NCBI GenBank assembly: GCA_016930595.1
Contig: JAFGGJ010000060.1
Location: 1-38,304 of the forward strand
Source of the DNA: Planctomycetota bacterium
GTDB taxonomy: Bacteria; Planctomycetota; SZUA-567; JAFGGJ01
DNA length: 38,304 bases
Direction: 5' to 3'
Of this stretch, positions 7,049 through 16,900 are shown piece after piece. Position numbers and translations under genes: made by a program. The notes below the pieces were generated by a model. That model saw only the letters and a program-made list of their open reading frames with translations, did no database searches and was not told the DNA's origin. Numbering within the stretch: the stretch's first letter is position 1; each line of letters begins with the position of its first letter.

Positions 7049-8077
7049 TCATGAGAGGATTTGCCGGGAGAGATCCCGCACGGTCCTTCCGGAGCGGGCG
7101 CTTTCCCGGGCGAGCAGGGTTAGGGAAGTGGAACGGAAGACGTCGGAGGACGTAAGTATCATAGGGCGGCCCATGGAGATGCAGTCGGTCAGCTCCTGGA
7201 AGAGATCGGGTACGGGGAAGCCCGCCGGATCGATGCGGACGGGAGCGGAGCGATCCGAGTAGAGGACAATGTCAGGGGGGCCAGGGTCGAGCGTCGGACC
7301 TGCCCATCGGATTTCCGCGGTGCCTTCGGTTCCCACGACGCGAAAACGGCAATCGCCGTGTGCGGGATAGCGGCCAGGTGTCAGCCAGTCGCCCCGGAAG
7401 CACCCTGCCGCGCCGGATCCGCCGGTCATCACAAGGGCAAGATCAGTGATGGAGCCGCGTTCGGAGGGAAAACGGGTGGAATATTCGGTGGCGGCAATCC
7501 ATTCCGGCAGGGCGTCGGTCAGCCATAGGTACAGGTCGATGTCGTGACAGACAAGGTCGTTGAGAACCCCCCCGTAAAGGGAATCGTCGAACATCCAGTC
7601 CGGCCGGCTCGCGGGACTGAGACGATGCGGCCGAACGGCTTCGACCGCCAGCGGCCTGCCGATGTCGCCATCGAGGATCATCTTCCGGAGAAGGTGGGAA
7701 GCCGGCTCGTATCTCAACGAAAACCACGCCCAGACATTCCTGCCGTTTGCCGCGGCGGCGTGGATCCTTTGCAGACCAGCCATGTCCACAGCGAGAGGTT
7801 TGTCGGCAAAGACGTCAATGCCGGCGGAAAGCGCCGCGACGACACAATCGGGCTTTTGCGCGTTGATGGACGCGGTGACCACGAGGTTTATCGTCCCGCT
7901 GTTCAGAAGTGGGGCCGGATCGGAAATCAAAGGGCAGGAAAGCTCGTTTGCCAGGGGAGCAGCGATGGCGTCGGGGAGGGCCTCCGTCACCGCGGCGCAG
8001 GTCCAGCCGGCCCGCACAAGGCCGCGGGCCATGGAAACGACGTGTTCATGCTGGGCGCCGCAGATGAGAAAGCGCAT
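7049..8077 (-). CDS. Gfo/Idh/MocA-family oxidoreductase
   Basis: This 342-residue NAD(P)-dependent oxidoreductase has an N-terminal Rossmann fold (MRFLICGAQHEH) and the family's lysine motif as DVFADKPLAVD, matching the canonical EKP as DKP. A C-terminal alpha/beta domain carries GGVLNDLVCHDIDLYLWL, the usual G-x-x-x-D-x-x-x-H-x-x-D active-site pattern. Such enzymes oxidise or reduce sugars and their derivatives in the cytoplasm. The start is uncertain: ATG 8077 fits the Rossmann fold, GTG 8095 would overlap the upstream stop by four bases (GTGA), and neither has a clear ribosome-binding site. It is probably coupled to the class III aminotransferase just upstream, suggesting joint action on an amino-sugar or keto-sugar, which is inference. 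Confidence 0.87.
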   Translation of the reverse strand: MRFLICGAQHEHVVSMARGLVRAGWTCAAVTEALPDAIAAPLANELSCPLISDPAPLLNSGTINLVVTASINAQKPDCVVAALSAGIDVFADKPLAVDMAGLQRIHAAAANGRNVWAWFSLRYEPASHLLRKMILDGDIGRPLAVEAVRPHRLSPASRPDWMFDDSLYGGVLNDLVCHDIDLYLWLTDALPEWIAATEYSTRFPSERGSITDLALVMTGGSGAAGCFRGDWLTPGRYPAHGDCRFRVVGTEGTAEIRWAGPTLDPGPPDIVLYSDRSAPVRIDPAGFPVPDLFQELTDCISMGRPMILTSSDVFRSTSLTLLARESARSGRTVRDLSRQILS

Positions 8078-8091
8078 CACGGAGGCGTTGG

Positions 8092-9459
8092 TCACGAGTC
8101 CAGGGCTGTGGCAAAGGCTTCGTCCAGGACCTGGAGACCTTCTTCTAGGGCGTCTTCCGGCGTGATGATGGGCGGGCTTATCTTGACGCTGGCGCCTTCC
8201 GGGCCGACAGGGCTGAACATGAGGAGGCCCCGAACGATGCAATTCCGCACGATTTCCCATGCGAGATTACCGTCAAGCCGTCCGCCGGATCCGACCTGCA
8301 CGGCGGCAACCATGCCCTTGCCGTTCAATGCGAGGACGTTATCGGGGTGGGCATCGGCGATGCGGGACAGCGCGTTCATGAGTATTTCGCCCTTGGTGGC
8401 GGCCTGGCCGGGCAGGTCTTCTTTGACGACGATATCTAGGCTTGCCATGGCGGCGGCGCAGCAGACAGGGTTGCCGGTGTGTGTGCTGGTCATGGAGCCC
8501 GGTTCGAACGCATCCATGAACTTGCTGCGCCCGATAACGGCGGAAATTGGCAGACTCGACGAGATGCCCTTGCCGAAGCACGCCAGGTCGGGCACGATAC
8601 CATAGTGTTCAAAGCCGAACATGCGCCCGGTCCTGCCGAAACCGGCCTGAACTTCATCCATGATGAGAAGGATGTCGTACTTGTCGCACCACTTGCGCAG
8701 AGCTTGGGCATAGTCGACCGGCAGAAAGGCGGCGATGCCTCCCTGGTAGGTCTCGGTCATCACGCCGCAGACGTTCTCAGGCTTGATGCCCTTGTCAGCA
8801 AGGGCTTTCTCGAAGAACCCAAAAGACTTGTCCTTAACGCGGAAGTCGCCCGGAAAAGGCACCTGAACGAACGAGGGGTCCAGCTTGCCGATCCATGCCT
8901 TGAGGGCCGGGCTGCCTCCGGCCAATTGCGAACCGAGCGTGCGGCCGTGGAAAGCTCCGTCAAAGGTGATGAAAACATCCTTGTCCGGGCCTCCAACCTT
9001 ATGCCCGTGGGCCTTGGACAGCTTGATAGCGTTTTCGGTGGTTTCAGAACCCGTGGTAAGGATGAAAGCCTTGTCCATTTCCGGCGGCGCAAGGTCCACC
9101 AGTTTGCGTGAGAGTTCCGTGCGGATCTGGCTGGGAAAACAGTAATTGTGGATCATTTCCTTTTCAGCCTGGGCCTTGATCGCCTTGAGAATCTCAGGGC
9201 GGCCGTGTCCCGCACTGGCTACAAGGACGCCACTGGACCAGTCGAGCCAAGTATTGCCCCAGTGGTCGCTGACCTGGAAGCCCTTGGCCTTGGCCCATAC
9301 GACGGGAGGCTGGCCGGACATGCTGACGGGTTCGTAAACACGCAGTTGTTCAAGAAGAGGGATGCTTTCCGGAACAGGAAACCTGTCGCCCATCTTCCTG
9401 TACTTGGTCTGGACAGGTGATATCGGCAGGGGTTCGAGGGAATAAGCTTTGCCGCCCAT
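8092..9459 (-). CDS. Class III PLP-dependent aminotransferase
   Basis: This 455-residue protein is of the acetylornithine / 4-aminobutyrate aminotransferase class. Features seen are TTGSETTENAIKLSKA, the FDGAFHGRTLGS segment that stacks the cofactor, LLIMDEVQAGFGRTGRMFG with the PLP-binding Asp, and the Schiff-base Lys in CFGKGISSSLP (about residue 296). An N-terminal extension of about 45 residues precedes the catalytic core. ATG 9459 has AAAGGAG seven bases upstream, and a good promoter sits at 9499-9526. The following gene is a Gfo/Idh/MocA oxidoreductase. It probably uses an omega-amino compound with 2-oxoglutarate; I do not assign a substrate. Confidence 0.9.
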   Translation of the reverse strand: MGGKAYSLEPLPISPVQTKYRKMGDRFPVPESIPLLEQLRVYEPVSMSGQPPVVWAKAKGFQVSDHWGNTWLDWSSGVLVASAGHGRPEILKAIKAQAEKEMIHNYCFPSQIRTELSRKLVDLAPPEMDKAFILTTGSETTENAIKLSKAHGHKVGGPDKDVFITFDGAFHGRTLGSQLAGGSPALKAWIGKLDPSFVQVPFPGDFRVKDKSFGFFEKALADKGIKPENVCGVMTETYQGGIAAFLPVDYAQALRKWCDKYDILLIMDEVQAGFGRTGRMFGFEHYGIVPDLACFGKGISSSLPISAVIGRSKFMDAFEPGSMTSTHTGNPVCCAAAMASLDIVVKEDLPGQAATKGEILMNALSRIADAHPDNVLALNGKGMVAAVQVGSGGRLDGNLAWEIVRNCIVRGLLMFSPVGPEGASVKISPPIITPEDALEEGLQVLDEAFATALDS

Positions 9460-9498
9460 TGCAGTGCTCCTTTCAGGAACAGGAAGATAGTTCTTTCA

Positions 9499-9526
9499 AG
9501 TGTAAGGAAGAGCGGAGCAGTGTCAA
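9499..9526 (-). promoter_or_regulatory. Promoter of the class III aminotransferase operon
   Basis: Minus-strand TTGACA (9526-9521) and TACACT (9504-9499) are 16 bases apart, with a predicted start near 9492. The -35 element overlaps the last codons of the upstream gene, which ends at 9523. Confidence 0.65.
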
Positions 9527-10413
9527 GGTGCCGGAGAAGAGTCGCTCTTGTCGGACGGCTGGGGTGTAGAGGCATTCCTGAGCATTTCGAGTTTAGAGAG
9601 AAGTCCGGCGGCGGCCTTCTCGTCCAGGCCGAGCGCCTGGACGTTTTCCAGGACCATGCCCGTCGGTTCCAGCCAGGGCAGGCCCTTGTGAAAGGCATAC
9701 GGATCCTGCCCCGAAAACAGGTGGCGGGATCCGGGGGGCAGGAGAGGAGATATCTGAGACGTGACCGGGGCGGAAAGCTCGTGGAAAAGAGCGGTCGTGG
9801 CGGCAGGGGCATTGCCGGGGAATCCAGGCCCTTCCCCGACCTGCAGCAGAAGGGCGATACTCGGCGCAAGTCCTTTCGATTCAAGATCCTGTGCCCAATG
9901 TCTCAGCAGCACGTATATCTCGGCTGCTTCAACTGGAGTTATGTTAAGCCAGGAAATCATGCAGAAGGTGAGCATGAGCGGAACAAGCGGCTGGATGCGT
10001 CCCGGGTCGATCTGCTCGAGCCGGTTGAGCTTGATAAGGCAGTATTGAGCCATGAAGGCCGGCAGAAGAACGTCGCGGTCAGGCTCACGCGAGATGTAAA
10101 TGAATCCGGCATAGCGGTTGTAAAGCCCAGTGAACCAGCCGCAGGTGACGGCAAGGGCGACAGGAGAAGCGTCGGACAGCAATTCCTGCGAATGGAGAAG
10201 ATCTTTGTTCATGAGTGAAAGTGCGTAGGCGACGTCCCGCTCGGAAAGCGATTCCCGGGGCGCAGTGAACAACTTTTCAAGGATGGCCCAGCGGGCAGAC
10301 GTTGTTGTGGCTGCAGCGGCGGATTCCAGGGCGCCGGGAAGAGGTGGAGCCGGAGTTTCTTCGCAGAGAATTGAGGCTGCAGCGAAGGCAATCAGCGGGA
10401 CAAGGCGACTCAT
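9523..10413 (-). CDS. Exported protein of unknown function, partner of a solute-binding protein
   Basis: This 296-residue product has an N-terminal signal peptide (MSRLVPLIAFAAASILC), probably removed before EETPAPPLP. The Cys is not in a good lipobox. The rest is helix-rich, with hydrophobic amphipathic helices such as VPLMLTFCMISWLNITPVEAAE and no motif I recognise. The ATG at 10413 overlaps the stop of the upstream solute-binding protein gene by four bases (ATGA), so the two are translationally coupled. The frame stays open upstream to 10602 only as a shadow of that gene. It may be a periplasmic partner of the binding protein, which is inferred from position alone. Confidence 0.72.
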   Translation of the reverse strand: MSRLVPLIAFAAASILCEETPAPPLPGALESAAAATTTSARWAILEKLFTAPRESLSERDVAYALSLMNKDLLHSQELLSDASPVALAVTCGWFTGLYNRYAGFIYISREPDRDVLLPAFMAQYCLIKLNRLEQIDPGRIQPLVPLMLTFCMISWLNITPVEAAEIYVLLRHWAQDLESKGLAPSIALLLQVGEGPGFPGNAPAATTALFHELSAPVTSQISPLLPPGSRHLFSGQDPYAFHKGLPWLEPTGMVLENVQALGLDEKAAAGLLSKLEMLRNASTPQPSDKSDSSPAP

Positions 10414-11771
10414 TGCACACCTTTCCTGATCGTCCGGAACTTCTCTTTGGCGAACAGGGTCCATTCGGTCATCACAGCCGCCCGGGTGGCCGGATTGCGC
10501 CACTTGGTACGGGCCAGTTCCGCAAGGTCCTCTTCTTTGACGGGGCATTCGCCGAATTTCTTCAGAAGATCGGTGTCTCCTGCCGGGCCGACGATGCGCC
10601 ACGCACTCCGGAGTTCGGAGTGCACGTCGAAGATCGTGGCCTTGAGCAGATCGTTAAGAATACGCCACCTGGCGGAGCTCTTGTCGGCGTCGAAGCGGAG
10701 TTCGGTTCTGAACTCGTACGGGTTGCCGCTGACGGCGGTGGGCAGGCCGGCATCGTACAGGTTTTTGAGCACGGGGTAGCGGTTCAGGCCGAACATGACG
10801 GGGCCGCCGGGCTTGCCCTTGGTAACGTACCACAGTTTCTGTCCTTCTTCGCTCATGACGAACTGCACGAAAGCAGTGGCGTGTTCGTGATTCGGGGCCC
10901 CCTTGAGTACGGCGATGGGGTCGGCGCTGAGGACGGAGAGATCGCGCGGCATGGAAAAGCCGATGTTCTGGGGACCGTAGGCGTCGACCTGCTCTGCGGC
11001 ATAGAAATCGATGGAGCCGCCGGCGGCGGCTTCGCCCATGCCCACGGCCCGTGGCGTGGCGTTGCCGCCTTCGTCAAAGGCCCGGATGTTTCCGGCCATG
11101 CCGCAAAGAATCTGGTAGCCCTTTTCAAACTCGTAGGCCTGCAGGATCACTTCGTAAAGCATGTGGACGGAACCGGAAGATCGGGGATCTCCCGAAGCGA
11201 TCCAGTCCATGTAGATGGGATTGGCAAGGTCTTCCCATGTGCGCGGGGCGGACCGGTTGATGATCTGCAGGACCCGGTGATTGCATACAATGCCGAAACC
11301 GGAAATGGCGGCACCGAACCACCGGTGTTCGATATCGTACATTCTGACGCCGCCGATAACCGGAGGTATCTGTGCCATGGTGTCCTGCGGGAGAACGATA
11401 CGCTCGAAGAAGCCTTTTTCCTTGAAGTATTCATATGGCGCAACGCCGCCGCCGAATATGACGTCCACGCCGATGCCGTCCGGGTTCTTGGTGAATTCGC
11501 TTTCGATGAAACGCACGATCTGGCTGGTGCCTCCCGGCGAAAGCCACGTGAGGTCAACGGGATTCTCGGGGTGCGTGCCGTTCCAGTGTTGCTCGAAGGC
11601 GTGTTCAAATTCGTATCTTATGCCTTCCCAATGAGGCGATATTACGGCCAATTGAGCAGCTCCGCCGGGAACTGCTTCGGGGCCGCCGGCGGATTTCCAT
11701 GCCATGGTCATGAATACCACAACAAAGATGCCAAGGATTGCCAGGAGGGCGGTTTCCATCCAGCGTGACAA
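10410..11771 (-). CDS. Membrane-anchored extracellular solute-binding protein
   Basis: The product of about 453 residues has one N-terminal membrane segment (about residues 7-25, TALLAILGIFVVVFMTMAW) with no lipobox. A family-1/6-like periplasmic binding fold follows, with WEGIRYEFEHAFEQH, the DVIFGGG loop, NPIYMDWIASGDPRSSGSVH and a late HATAFVQFVMSEEGQKLW helix. These are hallmarks of Fe3+/polyamine/sugar-type ABC binding proteins. TTG 11771 is preferred because AAAGGAG lies six bases upstream; TTG 11774 is possible. A promoter is seen at 11792-11819. No permease or ATPase gene is nearby; the only partner is the coupled exported protein. Ligand unknown. Confidence 0.83.
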   Translation of the reverse strand: MSRWMETALLAILGIFVVVFMTMAWKSAGGPEAVPGGAAQLAVISPHWEGIRYEFEHAFEQHWNGTHPENPVDLTWLSPGGTSQIVRFIESEFTKNPDGIGVDVIFGGGVAPYEYFKEKGFFERIVLPQDTMAQIPPVIGGVRMYDIEHRWFGAAISGFGIVCNHRVLQIINRSAPRTWEDLANPIYMDWIASGDPRSSGSVHMLYEVILQAYEFEKGYQILCGMAGNIRAFDEGGNATPRAVGMGEAAAGGSIDFYAAEQVDAYGPQNIGFSMPRDLSVLSADPIAVLKGAPNHEHATAFVQFVMSEEGQKLWYVTKGKPGGPVMFGLNRYPVLKNLYDAGLPTAVSGNPYEFRTELRFDADKSSARWRILNDLLKATIFDVHSELRSAWRIVGPAGDTDLLKKFGECPVKEEDLAELARTKWRNPATRAAVMTEWTLFAKEKFRTIRKGVQ

Positions 11772-11791
11772 CAAAGGCTCCTTTCGTTCAT

Positions 11792-11819
11792 ATTATCTCT
11801 GGCGCGGGAGCCGTTGCAA
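11792..11819 (-). promoter_or_regulatory. Promoter of the solute-binding protein operon
   Basis: Minus-strand TTGCAA (11819-11814) and GATAAT (11797-11792) are 16 bases apart. The predicted start near 11785 leaves a short leader that carries AAAGGAG before the TTG start, which supports that start choice. Confidence 0.55.
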
Positions 11820-11861
11820 ACAATATTGACGGCTGAAAAGTCGCTGCAGGGGGAAGCAGGA

Positions 11862-13034
11862 TCAGTTCGTTGCCGCCAACTGGCGGGCTATGGACCATGG
11901 AGCGCCGATATCGGCCACGCGGATTTCGCCGGCGAATTCCAGCCCATGCTCAAAACCAGGCTTGGTGGCGGCGAACGTGACGGTAACAAGGGCCTTTGGG
12001 ACAACCCCGAGAGGATTGCCCGTATTGGCATCGAGCCCGGAAGGCGTATCCGCGGCGATGACGGGGAGCGATGTGGCGGCCAGGATGGCAAGGGCATCGG
12101 CCGTGGCGCCGCGCAGCCGGCCATCCAGGCCGGTGCCCAGAACGGCGTCCATAACGCTGCCCGCCTGTTCCAGCAGGGCGACAAACGCACTGATGTCGCT
12201 TCGGGAAGTGGGAACGACGGGCACGCCGGCATCCCTGGCTACCGAGTAGTTGATGAGAGCATCGTCCGTGGAAGGTTTGTCGGTGCCTATCATTACAACG
12301 CGGCAGTCTATGCCCCAGGCAGCAAGATGCCGGGCGGCGACGAGACCATCGCCGCCGTTGTTCCCGCGGCCGGCGAGAATAAGAAGAGGTTCGCACAGGT
12401 TGCCCGAGCGAATCTCGGCAAGGGTCTCGCGGGCCAGGTTCCAGCCGGCGTTTTCCATCAGGGAGACTCCCCGGATGCCGTACTTGTCCATGGCGATACG
12501 GTCGAGATTGCGAACGGCTTCGCGTGTCAGGGGAGGCACGTCCGGGCGGGGGAGAGGCGCCTGGAGATCCGGCGCATCCACAGTGACACCGCCCTGGTAG
12601 GAGACGAAGATCTTGTCCGGATTGGAGGATGTAGCGGCTTCGGATTCGGCTACTTCGGCCCGGAAACCGCCTTCCCCGGCGCTGGCGGCGACGATGAGGC
12701 AGGTGTTGTCGGACTGAGCCACAAATTGAGAGATGTTATCTTCCCGCGTGAGGAAACAGAGGTCCAGCGGCAGTTCGCGGGTACTCGTGAGGGCGTGATG
12801 GACTTCGCCGGTGGCGTAATCATCAATGCCCAGAAAACCCAATCTTACGCTGTTGGGCGGCAGCCAGTTTATCAGGAGCCGTGCGGCAGCCATGCCGACC
12901 ATGCCCGTGTGGCCGGCGGAGGCCAATATGGATACGGTTCCGGCCGGCCCGGTTCGGCGGAAGGCTTCGAGAGCGCAATCCCTGGCGGCATTTTCAACGC
13001 CCAGGACCAGCCGGGCAAGGCCTTCTTCAAACAT
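11862..13034 (-). CDS. nnrE: NAD(P)H-hydrate epimerase with a second, degenerate epimerase domain
   Basis: The C-terminal half (about residues 170-390) is a complete YjeF_N domain. It has LMENAGWNLA, GRGNNGGDGLVAARHL (222-230 core), a DAVLGTGLDG loop, the catalytic AADTPSGLDANTG and TFAATKPGF. This enzyme interconverts R- and S-forms of damaged, hydrated NAD(P)H. Residues 1-165 align segment by segment with the same fold (VENAARDCALEAF; ILASAGHTGMVGMAAARLL; TREDNISQFVAQ). They have lost the NNGGDG loop and stop before the catalytic Asp, so this copy is probably inactive. The dehydratase domain (YjeF_C) often fused behind the epimerase is absent. ATG 13034 overlaps the pyrK stop by eight bases; a longer start near 13067 is possible. 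Confidence 0.88.
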   Translation of the reverse strand: MFEEGLARLVLGVENAARDCALEAFRRTGPAGTVSILASAGHTGMVGMAAARLLINWLPPNSVRLGFLGIDDYATGEVHHALTSTRELPLDLCFLTREDNISQFVAQSDNTCLIVAASAGEGGFRAEVAESEAATSSNPDKIFVSYQGGVTVDAPDLQAPLPRPDVPPLTREAVRNLDRIAMDKYGIRGVSLMENAGWNLARETLAEIRSGNLCEPLLILAGRGNNGGDGLVAARHLAAWGIDCRVVMIGTDKPSTDDALINYSVARDAGVPVVPTSRSDISAFVALLEQAGSVMDAVLGTGLDGRLRGATADALAILAATSLPVIAADTPSGLDANTGNPLGVVPKALVTVTFAATKPGFEHGLEFAGEIRVADIGAPWSIARQLAATN

Positions 13035-13863
13035 CAGGGAGTCTTTCCCAGTCGATGACGGAAGCATCAAAGACAGGACCGTCAGCGCAGACAGCCCTGG
13101 TCAAGTGTCCGTAGAGCGGATGGGGAGTCCTGGCGGGGATTACACAGCCCCTGCAGACGCCTATGCCGCATGCCATGCGTGCTTCAAGGGATACCTGTAA
13201 CGAGATGCCCATCTCTCGTGTAGCGGACACAAGGGCTTTCATCATCGGCACCGGACCCGCAGCAAAGAGACCGACGGGACGTCGATTGGAAGCGATACGG
13301 TCTGCCACAAGGTGGAAAAAGGCGTCGACCGCCGACCCGTGGAAACCTCGGGATCCATCGTCCGTGGCGCAGTGAAAACGTTCGTCCGGTGAAAAAGATC
13401 CGGTGAAGGGGAGGCTGTCGCACGTGCGCGCTCCGAGAACGAGGTGGACCGTCTTGCCGGCCGCCCGGGCTTCCGCCGCCAGGAAATAGAGGGGGGCAAT
13501 GCCTGTGCCGCCGCCGATCAGGGCGATTTCGTCAAAGGCGGAAAAGTCAAAACCGGTTCCAAGGGGACCGTTTACGTGAACGGTATCGCCGGGCGCAGCT
13601 TCGGCCAGGATTCGCGTGCCGCGCCCCGCGGGCGTGAACAGCAGGGAAAACGAAGATGCGGCGGTGTCGCGTCCCAGTACGGCAAGAGGTCTGCCCAACA
13701 GCGGGTCGGTAACGGCGGGGAGTGGACGAACCATGACAAACTGGCCGGGAATCGAAGCGGCACTGACATGTTCCGATTCGATATCGATACGGAAATGAGC
13801 CGGGGTGAGCCTGATGACGTCGAGAACACGCGCCGCAGAAGCCTTGGCGGAATCAGCGTGCAT
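13027..13863 (-). CDS. pyrK: Dihydroorotate dehydrogenase electron-transfer subunit PyrK
   Basis: PyrK passes electrons from dihydroorotate, via the PyrD partner, to NAD+ using FAD and a [2Fe-2S] cluster in pyrimidine synthesis. The 278-residue protein has an FAD-binding barrel with GRPLAVLG, a nucleotide-binding IALIGGGTGIAPL and AAGPVPMM, and a C-terminal cluster site with Cys232, Cys237, Cys240 and Cys259 (ACGIGVCRGC, later AVCADGPVF). This C-x4-C-x2-C-xn-C arrangement is diagnostic. ATG 13863 has GGAGG four bases upstream. No pyrD is in the window. It lies between a large envelope protein and nnrE, as part of the run of minus-strand genes starting at 19021. Confidence 0.92.
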   Translation of the reverse strand: MHADSAKASAARVLDVIRLTPAHFRIDIESEHVSAASIPGQFVMVRPLPAVTDPLLGRPLAVLGRDTAASSFSLLFTPAGRGTRILAEAAPGDTVHVNGPLGTGFDFSAFDEIALIGGGTGIAPLYFLAAEARAAGKTVHLVLGARTCDSLPFTGSFSPDERFHCATDDGSRGFHGSAVDAFFHLVADRIASNRRPVGLFAAGPVPMMKALVSATREMGISLQVSLEARMACGIGVCRGCVIPARTPHPLYGHLTRAVCADGPVFDASVIDWERLPDV

Positions 13864-13916
13864 TTGTCCTCCATGTCGCAGCGTATCCGCACGGTAGCGG
13901 TGGACAGCCTGTTGCC

Positions 13917-16900
13917 TTATTCGTCGAAGAGCGTGATCTTGCCGGCATTGTCTAGGTTTTCAATAACAGCGATGCGTTTGGAGAGGGGAAGAATGGAGAG
14001 TATCTGCCCTTTTGTAACGTAACGCCAGTCGGAGCGGAGAGAATCAAGAGCGATTCTATGCATGCCGCCGTCCCCCACGAGATAGACGTGTTTCTCCGTC
14101 ACAAGCGGGTCCAGGGTAATCACGCGGTCGAGGGCCGTTTCCGAAACGAGACCTTCGGCGGGATTCAGTACGTAGAGGAATTCCGCGGCGGCAAGATACA
14201 GCCTGTCGCGGTCGGCGACGAGATGCATGGGGGGGTGGATCTGCCTTATGCCTCCCATGGGCGCCTGCGACCTTGTCTTGCCGGTGGCCAGACTGCCGGA
14301 GACCACCGTCAACTGCCGCGATACGAAACCATACCATCCCATCTGGGAGATCGCAGGGCCGGCCAGAAGAGCCTGGGCCGGCTGAGTCCACGATTCTTTC
14401 GCCCCGATGCGTTCAACGCACACAAGGTTCTTGTCATCGTGGAGAATGATATACCCGGGTACGGCGGTCGAGGAAGCCTTGACGGCGCCGCAGGGCTGCG
14501 AGTCCCATACTATTTCGCCGTCGTCCACGGCGCAGCCTAGGGCCCTGCCGTTTTCATAGATGATGCCTGCAACAGTCTTGTTGGTCAGAAGGGGGGCGAG
14601 TTGAACGTAGAGCTGTTCTACTGCGAGGCCCCTGGGGAGCTTGTAAGTGATGGTTTTTGAGGCGGCCTTTTTCAGGTTGACGCTTACCAGTTTGCCGCCG
14701 CCCAGGAAATACAGGAACTTTTCGTGGCGCACGACGGCCTGCACCGAGTCCATGTCCAAGGCAAGGGACCTGGAATAGGTGCCGTCGGACAGGTTGGCAA
14801 GGCCGAAGCCGCACGGTTCGCCGGTTTCCTGCGGCGCAGTGACGACGGCGAGCAGGTTGGCATCGAGCAGCTCGGTGGCGATGATACGGGCCGGTACCTG
14901 AATCCTTGCGGCGGGGGTACGCTCAAGATAGATGCGATATATGGACTTGCCCGGGTCGTCGACCACTAACTCGGCGGTGTTGTATCCATCGCACGCAAGC
15001 CTGACCGGGGTGCGCCTGCTGGGCGACAGCAGCACCGTACACGGCGTGTTGCCCACCGGTTTGCCGTCGACGATCACGCTGGCGCCGGACGGTATGCTGT
15101 GGATTGTCGCCGGGATGACGACGGTGCTGATGTCGATGAACTGGGCATATTCGTCGAACAGGGAACGCGCAAGCTTGCCCACGCGCGCATTATCATGTTG
15201 TTCCAGGGCCCTGTTATAGGCTTCCAGGACGTCTTTGGCTCTCGACGCTCTGTCGTTGAGCGGGGTGAGCCTCTGGGCGGCCAGCGAGGCTTCCAAGTAG
15301 CCCTGCTGTTCGCTGACCGTCCGCAGGATCTTCATCGCTGCCACAAGGTCGCCCGCCGTCATGAGGCTGTCGGCCTTGTCAAGCATGCCGCGGAGACGTT
15401 CCTTGGTTTCTTCAATATTCTGAACGTGGCCCCGGGCTTTGTGTGACTTGGGGGATTGCGGAGCCCGCCGGATGACCTGGCGGTAGGCGGTGAGGGCGGA
15501 TTCATAGTCGCCGCGGGTCTGCATTTCCAGCGCGGTGGCCAGCATGTCTGCCAGAACCTTGTCCAGGTTGGTTGCGTCCTTCAGGAGGAGGTCCGCTTCG
15601 GATCGCAGGTTGTCGGGGATGCCTTCGGAATCAAGCACGTTCTGCGCCAGTGTGGCTGCTGTTGCGAGATTCCCTTTCTGGAATTCAGCCCTGGCCTGCA
15701 CAAGCTTGTCCTGGGCAACTTGGGCGGCGCTCTTGGCGATAAAAGCCTTCCATTCCTTGGTGAGCCGGAGTTTTTCATCTATCAGGCGCGGACCAACGGT
15801 GCTTGTCGGATAGGCGTCAAGCAGGTATTCGATCTTGTCGAGGGCTTCGCGGTACTCGTCTTCCGCTGCCAGCCGGAGGGCTTCTTCAAGGCCGCTGGTG
15901 ATTTCCTTGTTTATCATCCGGCGCAATTCCTTGTGCCTTGCAAGAATTGCTTCTCTGGACCGCCCGGTAGGATGTCGCACAAGGAAACCTTCGTAGGTCT
16001 TGAGGGCGCATTGATAGTCCCCTTGCGTGAGCGCGTTCTGGGCGGAGTTGATGATGGAGTCCACTTCGGCGCTGCCCGGGTCGAAGAGCTTTTCATGAAG
16101 TGCTGGTACCGTGAAAACCGCTATCACCCCGCCGCACGAGACGAGAAGGACAACCAGCAATGCTATTGCCCAGACGCGGACTTTGCGTTTCCTGCGCGTC
16201 CTGGTCGTTTCTTCGACGCGTTCGAGCGGTTGAGCCTTGGTGGCGGCTTGTTCCGAATCCATCCTGGCTGCGACGGCGGTAAGAAACTTGGATTCCGTAT
16301 GCTCGAGTTCGTCGAGATACGACAGCTGCTCTCTCGTGCGCTGGACTTCGATGGGCGCCTGGGCCAATTCCATGAGGCGCCTGTAGATAAGTCTTGCCGC
16401 AGAGTAGTCCTTTTTGCGGATGTTGTCCGCTGCAAGGTGTTCCAGGTCTTCGCGGGTGCGTTCAGCAATGCACACGGATTTAAGCAGGTCCGATATCGCC
16501 TTGAAGACGGAAAAACGTCCGAGGTATGATTGCCGGACGATTTCTTCAACGGGCAGACCTTCGTCAACCATTGCCAGGACGCGTCTGGCGGATTGGGAGG
16601 CGCTTCTCAGGAGGTCCATGCCGGAAGGGGTGAGTTTGTAGACAACCAGGGGGGAGGGGATATAGGAGGACGTCTGTTTCCATTCGGTGAGGCGTTTCGC
16701 GCTTTCGACCAGGAGCGCTCTCGGGTTGATCTCGAGAGTGATGGCTGATCTGAGAACGTCGTCCGACAGCTTGTCGTCCGGCCGGAATTCATAGACGCCC
16801 TGTTCCCATGAAAAAAGATCGCAGATCTCCTCTTCCACCTGGAACTTCAGGCAATCCTGAATGTCACCCTGTGTGATAAGACCCATTTCGAGCAGTACTT

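Noticed and set aside
10302..11768. Long plus-strand ORF (488 codons) opposite the solute-binding protein gene
   Set aside because: It mirrors the codon pattern of the real minus-strand gene, which has a family fold, promoter and ribosome-binding site.
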